From contig NC_058056.1 in NCBI RefSeq assembly GCF_020085105.1, forward strand, positions 14,806,929-14,870,928: DNA of 64,000 bases. The letters are read 5' to 3'. Below are positions 24,793 through 37,265 of the stretch, in pieces (within the stretch, counting starts at the first letter, position 1; every line of letters begins with the position of its first letter). The stretch is from Siniperca chuatsi. Its lineage: Eukaryota; Chordata; Actinopteri; Centrarchiformes; Sinipercidae. The notes beneath the pieces were generated by a model. The model was not told the DNA's origin and made no database searches. It was given only the letters and a program-made list of their open reading frames with translations. A program made the translations under genes and the position numbers.

Positions 24793-27700
24793 TCGGGAAG
24801 GAGGGATGTCAGCTCTTGTAGTGTGCATAGTGGAATCAAAACCAGTTTGTGGCCAGGCTGTGGATGACCCACCACCTGTCTCCCGCAGGGTGAGCTCGGA
24901 GCGTAGGAAGGAGAAGTCGAGGGATGCAGCACGATGCCGGCGTGGGAAGGAGTCGGAGGTGTTCTACGAGCTGGCCCAGGAGCTGCCTCTGCCCCACAGC
25001 ATCAGCTCCAGCCTGGACAAGGCGTCAATAATGAGGCTCACCATCAGCTACCTGCGTATGAGAAAACTGCTCAGCACTGGTCAGTATCTGTAGTTGTTCT
25101 ACCTATCAGTGGACAGTTTAGCTTGAGGCACATTTGTATTTTTTTTTTTTTTTATTTAGTTCTGGACTCCCAGTGATAATTAAATTGTGCAGCAATTTTC
25201 ATTATTATCTTAGAGGCAGCTTGACAATGGATGGTTTTGATAATGATACTAACTTTTAATTAATTTTTTTTTTTCACTGTGGTTAGCCACAATTAAAATA
25301 ATGTAAAGGATCTTTTGGAGGAAGGAAAACCCTAAAGAGAGTGAAAGGAAAAAGTGACAGTTTATGCAGAGGAAAACTGCAGAAAACAGTGATAGATGGT
25401 TAAACACTGAGTCAGCTGCTCTAAGAAATCGACTCAGACATGCACAGATATAGATCCCTTTGCAGACATATCTGTGGGTACAGTGTGTGTTTCCTCTGTG
25501 TCGCAGTGTCCTGCTCTGCAAACATGTTCTTTGGACAGCAGAGAGATTAGAGTTTAGATGTCCTGTGCCTCATTTCTTCTTGCTCTTCTTTTCTTTCCCT
25601 ACCTTCCTTTATCTCTATCATCCCCTCTCTATCTCCTCCAGATGAGCCAATGGCAGAGGAAGAAACAGAGCTTGATGTCCAACTAAACAGCTCCTACTTA
25701 AAGGCTCTGGAAGGCTTTCTCATGGTGCTGTCCGAAGACGGAGATATGATCTATCTCTCCGAGAATGTCAACAAGTGCCTTGGGCTGGCACAGGTAGGTC
25801 TGATTTGACCTGCTGTGTGTCAGCATTAAAGAGAACATGAGTCAAAAGCAGGAGAGTTTAAGCCAAGAACATTATTGTGTTTCCAATGTTATACAACAGA
25901 CATTTTTAAATATGGTTATTGTTAAGTTTTTACAGTACTGCTTAATAAACAGACACAAGTCACCACACAATGTCTACTATGGACAACTATAAACTGCTGC
26001 ATGTACATGGTAAAAAGGCTTACATTCTGTCCTCACTCTTTCCGCTGCAGTTTGACCTGACTGGACACAGTGTATTTGACTTCATACATCCCTGTGACCA
26101 GGAGGAGCTGAGGGAGATGCTGGTCCACAGAACAGGTGAGGGACAACAACAGTGAACAGTGTAACATTATGAGACCTCACTATTGGACAGAGATGGGCAC
26201 ACACAAGCAGTCTGTCAGGTCTGCCAATGATCCAATCAGCAGGGAGTTCAGTTCACTCTAAGCTGGCAGATTCAGACTAGGGAGCTGTCAGAACAACTTA
26301 TCATTTTCCCACTTCAGTCCTGAGGTCAAAGTGATTAGAGCTGGCTAGTGTTGGACTTCAATGACCTTTCACTCAGCATTACTGGAACAGTATGCTACAT
26401 AATTTACTGTTTAGCTTGCACAACAGAATTTAGCCTTGCTTTGTGTCAGTGAATTGAGTTTGTTTACTGTTTTGTATCATTTCCAATGGGTTAAATTAAG
26501 TTTCCCAGTAGAATTTTCAAGTGAAATTCATTAAGCTAAAATTTTCCACTGCTTCCCTCTGAAATGTGCTTCATAAAATAATTTATCAATGCATGCTAAT
26601 TTGAAGCCACCTTTGCTTTTTCTGCTAGGCATTGCACTTCAGCACACTGATATTATCTCAGCTATAACGGCTGGTGACTCCACTTCATGTCTCCTCACAT
26701 GCAAATGTGAACTGTTGGCAGTTGGCAAAAGTTTATAATAAAATAAAACTGAAATAAAGAAAAAAATTAAATGGAGACAGTTGTAAATGCTAATGGTTGA
26801 CATTGAAATGACGGCATAAGAAGCTAGTTTCCCCTTTAAAACTGTGTCGCTCTTCCTGCTCATGTGATTTCAGGCTCCAAAAAGGCCAAGGAACCAAACA
26901 CAGAGCGCAGCTTCTTCCTCCGAATGAAATGCACTCTCACAAGCAGAGGCCGCACTGTCAATGTCAAATCAGCTACATGGAAGGTAGGTTGTAGTGGATT
27001 CAGTGAAGAAATGTTCTCTCAGAAATGTATCAAAAACGGTATGGTAACAACAGCTGATAAGTAACAATGTAATTATTACTGTTATCTTTAACAGTACACA
27101 AACTAGAAAGATACAGACTGCATTATAGTCTACATCAGCAGTAATCCAATAACCTAATGTGCAGAGGAAATAGATCATCATACTAGTCTTGATACAAATT
27201 AAACCATCAATATCTGTGAAAACCTACATTAGATGTAGCCCTTACTTGTATGTTGAGTAAGCACGATGGAAATTTTGGAACTCAAATAATTAACCAACCA
27301 AATGTAATGAACTTAAAAAATAATTTAATTGATTTAAAGATTATTTATCTGTAAAGCCCTTAATCACAAGTTTATCTCAAAGTACCTGAATTCTTGTAAC
27401 TCTTGAAATGTGTTTTATATGTCACATTTCCTCTGTCACATTAAAGTATAGTATAGAATCAATGCAAATAATCAATATCTGTAGGCTAAATTTCATATTA
27501 GCATATCATAACTGAGGACATTTCATAGGCATCTGAATTTAATTTTGTCACCTAATAGACACGAGGAGATAGTTTTCTTTTATGTAAAAATAATAATGGA
27601 CAAGGAAGACAAAGTTTTGATTTTGGTCACACAAAATAATCTCATGCAACCATACAATTATACAATTATTGGTGCAGCCCTAATAGCAGCTGTTGTCAAT

Positions 27701-29531
27701 ATCTGAATACATGTATTTATCTACTTATGTCTGATTATTTGTGTGCTTTATTAGGAACGGTTTTACTATCCTTGGGGTCTGTAAATAATAATAAAAGTGT
27801 TGTGACCCTCTTGTTGTCTCTTTAGGTGCTCCACTGCTCAGGTCATGTCCGTGTATATGACAGCCACACTGAGCAGACTCCCAACGGGCAAAAGGAGCCA
27901 CCTGTCCCGTACCTGGTTTTGATCTGTGACCCCATCCAACACCCCTCTAACATTGAGGTCCCTCTGGATACCAAGACCTTCCTCAGCCGCCATACGATGG
28001 ACATGAAGTTCACGTATTGTGACGAGAGGTGAGTCTACCCATTTGAGTGAATATTATATGCTTAAAAAGCTTAACAATCAAACATGATTCACCTTCTTAA
28101 GCCACCGGTGTAGTACTTTTCATTAGCTTATTCTGCCAAAACTCTAACTAGCATAGTCACACAAAGCCACCTAGTGTCCAGTGTAGATAATACAGAAGCC
28201 TAGTCTCCAAACCCCCCCGTGTTGATGAAAGAATTGATTTTTTCCTCATGTCCAGGATCACTGAGCTCATGGGTTATGATCCAGAGGACCTGTTGAATCG
28301 TTCTGTGTATGAGTACTATCATGCTCTGGACTCGGACCATCTTACCAAGACTCACCACAACTGTAAGCATGAACACCAAGAGTGCACAGAGCTTAAATTA
28401 AAACCTGTTCTTAAATCAACAACAAATTCCAGCTGTTGTTTTTGCCAAACCTTTACCCAATTGTTTAAATCTATCTTTTCTAATTTTCCCTCTTTGCTCG
28501 TAGTGTTTGCAAAGGGCCAAGTCAGCACAGGCCAGTACCGGATGTTAGCCAAGAGAGGAGGCTTTGTGTGGGTGGAAACCCAAGCCACTGTCATCTACAA
28601 CAACAAGAACTCCCAGCCACAGTGTGTTGTCTGTGTCAACTTTGTGCTCAGGTACTATAAATGCTCTTCAAAGAGTCAGTATTTACAGAAGAGATTGTAA
28701 AGTAAAACCGGTCGGTTTGCTTTATTTCCTCAAGTGAAGTGAGATAGTTGAAGAACTGGCATGTACAAAATAGATAGATTACAGACATTGGTCTTGTGAT
28801 CTTGTTGTTATTTTCAAAATCTTCAGTAAACTGAATCTTAACATCTGCCTAACTCTGTTACAGTGGCATCCAGGAGGAGAAAGTGATCTTGTCTCTGGAG
28901 CAGACTGAGGATGTGAAGCCGGTGAAGGAGGAGCAGCAGGAGGAACAAAAGGCTGTAGTCGAGAGCAGCCAGCCCGACATGTCTCCAACCCCGCTGAAGG
29001 AGGAGGAGGGGGTGGAGGAAGAGGAGGAGAAGGGCCCAGAGGTGGATGTGATCAAACTGTTCACTCAGGCGGTAGAGGCCCAGCCGCTGGCTAGCCTGTA
29101 TGACCAGCTGAAGGAAGAGCCTGAGGCCCTCACCCTGCTGGCCCCAGCTGCCGGAGACACAATCATCTCCTTGGACTTCAGCTGTCCTGGTTCGTGGCCT
29201 CATATACACACTCTTAAACTTCTCCACAGCATAATCAGAGTTTATACCCTGGGTGATTAAAACCATTCTAACATCCCTCTGGCGTCTGGTACAGATTCAG
29301 AGATCCAGCTGCTGAAGGATGTCCCTCTCTACAATGATGTAATGCTTCCCTCCACCAGTGACAAGCTGGCTCTGCCTCTTTCCCCTCTGCCGCCCAGCGA
29401 GCCTCTCCATGTCACCATCACCACCTCTGAGAATACAAAAGCCGGGAGCTATGTTCCAGCTCCGTCCACTACACCGACCAGCTCCTCAGAGGTAAGACCT
29501 GAATTATTGTCATTTTGCAGTATAGACAATA

Positions 29532-29572
<41 letters not shown>

Positions 29573-30760
29573 TATAGACAATTGTCCACTCACTAACGTA
29601 CTGATAATGGAATGACTTTTCACTGCTCTTCTCTTAAGGCTGACAGTCCGCTGGACTTTTGTTTCCCCATGGACTCAGATATGAGCTCAGATTTCAAACT
29701 AGACTTGGTGGAGAAGCTGTTTGCCATTGATACAGAGCCCAAGACCCCCTTCACCACACAGGTAATAATGCCAGGAGATACTGTGGATTTTACTGCATTT
29801 TAATTTAAATCAAGTTCCTTGTTGATCTAATACAGTAAAAAGTTCACTGTATTCTGATTCATTAAACCTTTTTTCTCCCCTTAAGGCAATGGAAGACTTA
29901 GATCTGGAGATGTTAGCTCCCTACATCCCCATGGACGATGACTTTCAGCTGCGTGGTCTGACCCCAGAGGAGCCTCTATCTTGTGGACCAGTCAAATCCC
30001 TTCAGAGTTCTCCAGTCCACATCACACAGGACATCCACAGCTATCCCAGCTCCCCATTCAGCTCACCAGGCAGTCGCACAGCTTCCCCAGTACCACCTGA
30101 GCCAGTAAATGCCCTTCATCTTGCTACCATAATTGCCAAGAGGTAAAGTCTCCCAAGCGCTCCATATTTATTGCTTTATCATATTGTCAATTTTTGGGTT
30201 AGCTAACCACTATTGTTGTGCTGCAGGACCCCACAGCTGGACAAAGAAGTCTCGCTCAGGACTCTGGCAGCTCAGAACACACAGCGCAAAAGAAAACTGG
30301 GTGACATAAAAGAGTTGTTTGGACAGGTAAGTCCTCAACATTCAGACATGGTTTAAAGATCTTACGTCATATTTACAGATGGAGAGTTTGAATATCTGGT
30401 GATTTTCCCAGGGAACTCTGCCCCAGGAACAACTGGAGCAGGGCAAAAAGTTGAAGGCCTCAGAGTCAGGAACAACCAGGACCATACTTCTGCTGCCTTC
30501 AGGTGAACAAACTAGATCTGCGGTAAATACTTTAGACTGTCGCCTGAAATGAAACATCAACAGAATGATAACTCTAAGTACCTTGTTCTCTCTTAGATTT
30601 GGCGAGTCGTCTGTTGGGCAGCACGTCAGAGGGCACCAGCTCCCTCTTCACCCTGCCGCAGCTCACCCGCGATGACTGCGAGGTCAACGCCCCCTTACAG
30701 GGTCGTCAGTGCCTGCTGCAGGGGGAGGAGCTGCTGCGCGCTCTGGACCACGTCAACTGA
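17160..30760 (+). CDS. hif1a: Hypoxia-inducible factor 1 alpha (bHLH-PAS)
   Basis: Oxygen-regulated transcription factor that pairs with ARNT. Exons: 17160-17191, 24889-25079, 25642-25793, 26051-26135, 26874-26983, 27826-28028, 28256-28362, 28504-28651, 28864-29189, 29295-29491, 29639-29761, 29886-30142, 30227-30326, 30412-30502, 30597-30760. All phases fit and give 761 aa plus TGA; the 15-exon layout equals the human gene. The bHLH basic region ([17 protein letters not shown]) is followed by PAS-A, PAS-B and PAC. VHL-recognised prolines sit in LTLLAPAAG (about P437) and LEMLAPYIP (about P570). The FIH asparagine is in DCEVNAP (about N738). An NLS-like RKRKL follows the second degron. Domains are intact, so hypoxic control should be normal. 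Teleost databases may call it hif1ab. Confidence 0.98.
18061..18425 (+). repeat. Dispersed repeat family, copy 2 (near full length, diverged)
   Basis: Ordered words shared with the copies at 53335-53615 and 58470-58770: TTAATTAGTCTTTTGAT, TATAAAATGT, CCTATTACAAGTTACCAGAG, TCTGACCAACCAGCAAAAAC, TTTTTTGCTCGATAAATAAG and the ending CTAACTGATTGATTGACT. Confidence 0.6.
24556..24635 (+). promoter_or_regulatory. hif1a: Candidate internal hif1a promoter (two CCAAT boxes, TATA-like word)
   Basis: GCCAATCA at about 24557 and GCCAATAA at about 24600 fit NF-Y sites about 44 bases apart; TATTTAAAT follows at about 24628. Two ATGs downstream (24635 and 24806) are in frame with exon 2. Vertebrate HIF1A genes are known to use alternative first exons, but use here is untested. 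Confidence 0.35.
24725..24790. repeat. (CA)n microsatellite, about 33 units
   Basis: An uninterrupted CA run in hif1a intron 1, ending about 100 bases before the exon 2 acceptor. Confidence 0.97.
29528..29574. repeat. (AAT)n microsatellite
   Basis: About 15 AAT units in the short hif1a intron between the exons ending at 29491 and starting at 29639. Confidence 0.95.
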
Positions 30761-32294
30761 GTCAATGCTTAGCCTGCTCACTGCTGAACTAGACTGGACA
30801 CTACAATTTCTCCCTCATATTGTCACTTCCTCTCCAAGACACCCCCCCCCCCCAACCCACCTAACCACACCCCACTGCCCCTTATTTATGTATCTGTATG
30901 AGTTTGGCTGCTGTTTGTGCACATCATGTGATATCTGCAGCATTCCACCGTGACAAACACCATAGCAGCATCTAGGTTTTGGTGCCAGGGATTCAGGCAT
31001 CATGAGATGTCCAATTGTCGTTTTTTCGTTTTGTTTCTCTCTTCTGGGGAGTCTCTCAGCACACAGCGCCTCAACAGATGACCCTTTTCCAGCAGGTCAC
31101 CACAGAACCAGGCGCTACTGCCAGCAGTGTATTGTAAGCTTCAGTCGCACAATTTATATTTTCTTAAAAAGAAATTATTACCAGCAATATATATTAAGCC
31201 TTTTTAAAGTCGTTTTAATGGGATTTGAACAATTTTATTTTTCCTCCCATTCTTGTATGTTGTAGTACTCGTACCTAACAAGATGTCTTTAGTCCATAAG
31301 TATGAACATATTGTTAAACCTTAGGTGGTTTGAATGTTATCTCCATTTAATGGTTATCAGTCTTTGAGGTAATGCATTTAATTGTGTAGCAGTCCAGTAC
31401 ATGTCACTTTATTATTTTACTGTGTGTGCGTTACTGTACATTTACCAGGGAAATTTGAATTTACTTAGTATGGCTTCACAGCTTTGACTCTTACTCTCAA
31501 AATGAAATCTTTTGTTTGCATCTCATCATGGATTGGCATTTTTCTCTTAACATGAAGTGAATTCATGTTTTGGTTTTTACTATGTGTGACATTCTCAGTC
31601 TGTTAAAATAAGTGGGATCTCAACAATTCAAATTTTACTTGTGTGATCATTATCATCACAGTAGCATTCGTGAGTTGTCAAACTTGTTTTCTCAGTTAAT
31701 GGTAGTCAGTTTAATACCATTGATCCATGCTTCTTGTTGCTGTCTAACATTAAATGGCTTTAATAAAGTACATTGTTTCAGGTTTCATTAACTTGCGATT
31801 TACAGACACTGTATTTTAGGCTGTAGAAACCCAATTCATTACATAAAATGTAATCATTGCTACTTTGCCAAGTAATAAGAAACAAAGCATTTTGCAGAGG
31901 TAGAAAACTCATTTTGTTAATGTACTCAGAGAAACGTGGTAATAAATACTGGACTGTATCCATTTGAGTCTTCAGGTGCTAGCAGGTTCAAGACGATTCA
32001 AACAGTTTGAATTTGAGAAATGACGTTGAACTCATTGTGTAGTTTAACAGCCATCAGCCAAGTAGAGAAAACATGTTTCAGAGAAGTTTAATACCAGGCA
32101 ATACTTGAACTGATAAAATATGTCTACCGTTCATAAAAAAAAAAAAAAAAAAAGTATTCAACTGCAAACACATTTTCATCTGACCAGTCTATCAGGTTTC
32201 ACAGTTTTCTTGTCTTGTGTACATGAACTAATCATGTGGCCATCTGTCGATCAGGCTAATGTGACGTTAAGAAATGAAATTGTGCGGTTAGGTG
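30761..32294. other. Convergent 3' region of hif1a and htra2
   Basis: The hif1a 3' UTR runs from 30761 to about 31785 and includes a C-tract at 30841-30853. The htra2 3' UTR comes from the other side and includes an A-tract at 32133-32153 (plus strand). On the minus strand an ATTAAA (plus 32087-32092) could end htra2. No other gene is seen. Confidence 0.7.
31762..31767 (+). terminator. hif1a: hif1a polyadenylation signal
   Basis: AATAAA about 1 kb after the stop, with an ATTAAA 13 bases before it; the distance fits a normal vertebrate HIF1A 3' UTR. Confidence 0.7.
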
Positions 32295-34371
32295 TCACTC
32301 TGTGAACTCTGGAGTCATTTGGAGTCTAAGCACCTCATGTCCTCTCTGCACCACCATGTTGATTTTGTCGCTGCTGCGGACGGCCTGATAGATCTCCTCT
32401 GAGGTGTTCACCTTCACTCCGTTAATCTCCACCACGATGTCTCCTGGTAGCATGCCAGCTCTGAAATTACATTACTGTGGGTTAGCAGTAACATATACAA
32501 GCTAAATTCCTTACCTACTATATTAACAATGTCCATGCAACATGGACATAAAAACATACTTGAGGTTTCCTGCACAACTTGCAGGATGAATTCCATTTAT
32601 AATACATATGCATATTATATAATACCATGTTTGAATGTCAATATTTATCCGAATCAGTTCTAAAAAATATTACTTAGCAGAAAATGTGCATTTGGGTCAT
32701 TGTACTACCTGGCTAACTTGGATTAACAACTTAAAAAGCACTACGTTAACACATTTTCATGACGATTCAAAATGATATCTATTCAATTTCAAGGTTTACG
32801 TGAATATGGAAATGCTCTTTACTGTTTCAATTGCAAGTATAGCAAAAAAAAAAAAAAAAAAAACATTTCAACCTTCACAAAAAAACTTCCTACATGTTTG
32901 TAGGAAGTTTAAAAAATATCCTGCAATGTCTGTAAATTCTACATAGCAGCCTCATTTAAGTTTGTATCAGCAATACAACCCCCAATACATGCATGATATA
33001 AATATTCAGTGGCCGAAGGTGAAACAACACCTCCAATACTGTGAAACTTCGAGAGCAAGAATGATCAGTCACCACCCATACACAGTCACAATCACTTGGT
33101 CTGCTTACTTGTTGGCCGGGGAGCCCATGATCACTCTGTGAATCAGGATGCCGTGTGTCACATCTGGGAAGGATGGGTCTCTCAACTTCAACTCTGCAAT
33201 GATGCTGAAGCAAAGGGACAAAATAGACACACGTGGTTGTAGATGCAGTGGTGCCAGCTCTGCTGTAACTACACTTCATTCAGTTTTACTGCAGGCATTT
33301 CTGATTGTGAAGCATTTACCTTGGTGTCAGCGTCAGCATCATTACACCAATGTACCGCCGCTTCGTCTCCGACTCACCAAACCAAGAATCTTGAAGAAGA
33401 TGCACAAAAACGGGATGTTTAAAAATAATGTCTTTAACAGTCGGACATTACAGAGAATATGGAAGACGGAGAAACGGTGTGATGTGTAGCTTTTGATTCT
33501 TAGCCTGTTCTTACTCTTTTTTTTTGCTGCTTGATCAAGAAAAAGCCTCAGGCGATCGGATGGAATAGCAAAGGAGATCCCTGCAGTGACCTTCATGGTG
33601 TTTATACCGATGACTTCACCATCCTAATTAGAGGAGAAATAACACATTCAGATAAGGTGTTGTGCACCAATAATGTTATTTGGCTGCCAAAGTCCAGTAA
33701 CGTCAATCTGAGTCAATAAATGCAGTTTTAGTCCTACTGTTCTCTCGTATTAAAGAAATTTTAGTTTTATTCCAGTTGCTAGGAAGATAAATTTAAACTT
33801 TTATAATATTTTATGAGTTTAAGTGTTATACTAATAACACATCATCCCCACACAAAAAGTCAGTTTACATATCCTGTAACAACAGATAAAAAGTTGCCTA
33901 TTGCAACAATTAGAAAATAAAAAATTCATGTAATATTAACAACTGTAACTACAATACAATCTGAAAATCCCCTGCCCATTCAAACATTACACAGCACAGC
34001 AGTCAGGACATGTTTTGGGAGATTTGAATGTGATGATCAGGACCTTTGACTCACCAAGTTAATCAGGGGACCTCCAGAATTTCCAAACTGCAAAACAAAT
34101 CAGTCACATGTGACGTCAAGAAACATAATATGAGGCATTTCTGAGTCACAGTAAATCCTTTACACAAGCTTTTTTGTTTCCTGATCCATTTAACACTTTT
34201 GTTCCAAACATTTAGAAATATTAGTGCTTACGACAGACAGAGAACACATCTTCGTCTGACCGTCTGTCCCTCAGGCTAATGTGAAGTTAAGAAATGAAAT
34301 CCTGCAGTTTGTGTCACTCTGGAGTCATTTGCAGTCAAAGCAACTCGTGTCCTCTCTGCACCACCATGGTG

Positions 34372-34439
<68 letters not shown>

Positions 34440-37053
34440 TATAGATATAGATAGATAGATAGAAGTACTCACATCAATGGTTGCATCTGTTTGGATGTAA
34501 TCCATGTTGGAGTTGGACAGGCCTAGCTCCTTACTGCCTCTCTGTACAGAGCTGACGATTCCTGACGTGATTGTATTCCGTAAAGAAAACGGGCTTCCCA
34601 TGGCGACCACAAACTCTCCTTGTCGAACATCAGACGACTGAGCAAGGGTGAGCGTGGGTAAAGGTTTCTACATGTCAGGGGAAAGGAACAGAGAGAAACA
34701 GCAGTTCAACAGTACATCCTCACTGCTCCAACGCCATTCATACTATCGAAAGAATAAAGCTTCCTATTCTATCTATGCCCTGTAGTGCTTGCTGCAATGA
34801 ACCAATCCTGCAGGTGTCCTGCTATTATAAAGATGTTGGTTCAGCCTTTAGTTCTTCTATCACAGTACTGCTTTTTGGTGGGAAAAACAGAAGACTATTC
34901 ATGAGTTTTGCTCCAGTGGTCTTTCTGTATGAATCACAGCCTTATTATTCTCATTAGGAAAACCAGGATCCCTGTATCAGGAAAAGATACAGTCATTCTT
35001 CACAGGTCATACAGGAGGTTTAATTGAGACTATTTAATGACGACACAAAAGAAGTTCAATGGTCTGATGTATGTGAGAATCTTGACCTTGAGACTGCTTT
35101 ATATACTGTACATTAAAGGGTGCTTGTTGTCTTCTAACAGATAAACATACCCTCTTGAGGAGACAAATAGCAAAACACCAAGATGCACGGCTGCACAATA
35201 TCTTAAAATTCGTATTAGTCACAAAAATTAAGGTTTAAGGCTGTCTCATTAAAATGCCATAAAGGTGTTGCTAATTTTGATCACACTGTCGTCTCATTGG
35301 TGTGTTTCCCTCCTTATTTGCTGAATTTTGAATGTGCAATTATAAATCATCTGGCTTTATTGTTGTCAACCACTAGCCATTCCCCTGGTTTCATGTTTGT
35401 GAAGAAACCACTTGTTGTGTTCTTTCTCTTCACTTTTGTTTTAAATTTTCTGATTCTGTCTGTTACCGTGATAATCTGTTGATAAGTAGTCTCTGTGCTT
35501 CCACCACTGTGATGGAAGCAAAGTAAGATAAAACATAAACATACAGTTCCTTTAGCAGAGATTATTGTAGACTGCTGCTCACCCTCGCAGTGATTTTGAT
35601 GGTGGCAATGTCTGCCACTGGATCCACATCTTGCACAGTGGCATTGTACATGTCTCCGTTGGTGAGCTTCACACGGACGCCTCTCTTGTTGGCCACAACA
35701 TGAGCATTGGTGACGATGAGACCATCACTGCTGATAATGAAACCAGAGCCATTTGACACTGGGACTTCTCTTCCTGAAAATGGGTGTCTGTAAAACAGTA
35801 AAAGCAGTTGATCTCATTCAGCCTGGAAGCAAAATGTATTATTTGAGTTAATCCAAACACAGAGAGCAAAACCAAAACATTATTTGAGAAATTGACAAAC
35901 AGGCAGCTTTAACAAGATCAGGTAAGCAGGACCCACCTTAAAGCCCTCATCGTGTGATTTGATAATGTGCTTTAGTAGAGCACACTCCCATATCCACAAA
36001 CAAAGTTACAGTTAATCACATTTCTGCAAACTAGTTGCCTCACAGTGAAGTAAAATTGAGGCCTTTGGGTCCCCTGAAGGTCATGGTTATCTGATTCTGA
36101 TCTATTCTGATTCTGATTATGACAAAAGACTATCTAGTGCTAAAGTGTGGAATTAGTTGATTATTTGACAAAAAACAACCTGTTATTCTAAAGGTACAAA
36201 AAATACCAATATCACAACTTCACACATAACAGCAGATATTAATAAATTAAAGAAATGTGTGAGCTTTGTAATTTATGATGGACCGTTGTCATGTTATATG
36301 GTAAATGACTAACTTGAACTGATACCAAAAATAACTGATGCAGTCCAGTCCTACCAGACAGATGTTACACTGAATTCTGTGACCTGAAGGAATTTAAGCC
36401 ATGTTGCCTCTGGAAATGTTTTTACCATACTTTATCACATTCTTTATTTTGATTACTGTTACCAAAATTGTGTCCCCGTAGTTTTTAGACAGGGTCACAA
36501 ATTTTGCTAGCTGTGATTTCAATGTGTGCTGCAGTCTGTACTCTCACAGCTGACACTAACTCTTCCATATGGCACCTTTCCAGTCAACTCACCTGCTCAC
36601 GATTTCAATGTACACGACAGCTGGAGTGGACTTTTCGACCACATCTGCAATAAAGTTGTATTTATACCGGGGGCTGTCAGGTTTAAAGGGAGAAGCACAC
36701 TGAGCTGATGGCAGAATGAGCTGAACAAACCGCCCGGATATCGATACTCTTCTGTCCTTCGCTTTTTCGTCTCTCTGACTGTCCAGAAGAGCCGCACCAC
36801 AGAGTCCCAAACCCACCGAGACCGGCTTGAGCAGAGGAGAGCTGCTGTTGTCCCGACCACTTTTTCTGTCCCACTCCACCGGTGGTCCCCTGTCCAGGCT
36901 TGTGTTTCCCTCGGCTCCCCTGTGGTTACATATCACAACAGAGGACACCCGGTTGACTGTCCTCTCTGACAAAGAGAAAAGTGCACGGCTCTGACACCCA
37001 GTGTGTCTCCTTAGTGCAGAGAGAAAACACCTACTGAGAGGAATTGCTGCCAT
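32295..37053 (-). CDS. htra2: HtrA serine peptidase 2, mitochondrial (Omi)
   Basis: Trimeric quality-control protease of the mitochondrial intermembrane space that can also bind IAPs. Exons in coding order: 37053-36593, 35787-35583, 34667-34473, 34087-34055, 33623-33515, 33389-33320, 33204-33109, 32460-32295. Phases fit and give 444 aa (human 458). The N-terminus is rich in Arg/Ser (mitochondrial targeting) with a hydrophobic segment around residues 75-91. The catalytic triad is His in VTNAHVV (about 183), Asp in VADIAT (about 213) and Ser in GNSGGPL (about 291). A PDZ domain fills the last 100 residues, ending TPEFTE. Human HTRA2 exposes AVPS after cleavage; here the equivalent place reads CASPF (residues 119-123). 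One intron holds a decayed copy of the last exon (34247-34374). Confidence 0.97.
32883..32910. repeat. Perfect 12-bp stem, 4-bp loop inverted repeat
   Basis: AAACTTCCTACA, loop TGTT, TGTAGGAAGTTT, in the last htra2 intron next to an A-tract (about 32844-32862). No known function. Confidence 0.8.
34247..34374 (-). pseudogene. Decayed duplicate of the htra2 terminal exon
   Basis: This intronic stretch matches the real last exon and its 3' flank (32169-32356) in the same orientation. Shared words include AGTTAAGAAATGAAAT (AC for AA at the first copy), GTGTCACTCT, GGAGTCATTT and CCTCTCTGCACCACCATG. On the minus strand it reads [11 protein letters not shown] then stop, against [13 protein letters not shown] in the real exon. 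It lacks a usable acceptor because a TA microsatellite replaces the upstream part. It is an internal duplication or the remnant of a second htra2-like gene. Confidence 0.85.
34374..34437. repeat. (TA)n microsatellite with GATA tail
   Basis: About 30 TA units followed by GATA units to about 34463. It abuts the decayed htra2 exon copy on one side and lies 10 bases from the donor of the real exon 34473-34667 on the other. Confidence 0.95.
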
Positions 37054-37265
37054 GTTGCATCACTTCGGTCACACACCGGTTCAGGAGTTTTTAGGCAGCT
37101 TAATAACACCTTATATCCAAATATATTTACAGTACGAACGGTTCGTTTTGTATTAATTGTAATCGCCGAATCACAATGTTCAACAAATAAAAACAATACA
37201 GAACAAATACCTCCTTTGAGTTTTACTGTTATCTACACCAAACAGAAAGCCAGCAACAACCTTAC

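Larger units (their letters stand above)
17192..24888 (+). other. hif1a: hif1a intron 1 (7.7 kb)
   Basis: A long first intron, as in other vertebrates. The first 400 bases are rich in the words GCTAGC, GTTAGC and AACGT. A copy of the dispersed repeat lies at 18061-18425. The last 350 bases carry two CCAAT boxes, a TATA-like word, a CA microsatellite and a frame open into exon 2 (separate entries). The middle part shows nothing I can name. Confidence 0.6.

Noticed and set aside
24594-24932. Minus-strand frame of alternating Cys-Val over the CA repeat
   Set aside because: It is only the microsatellite translated; no family resemblance or splice context.
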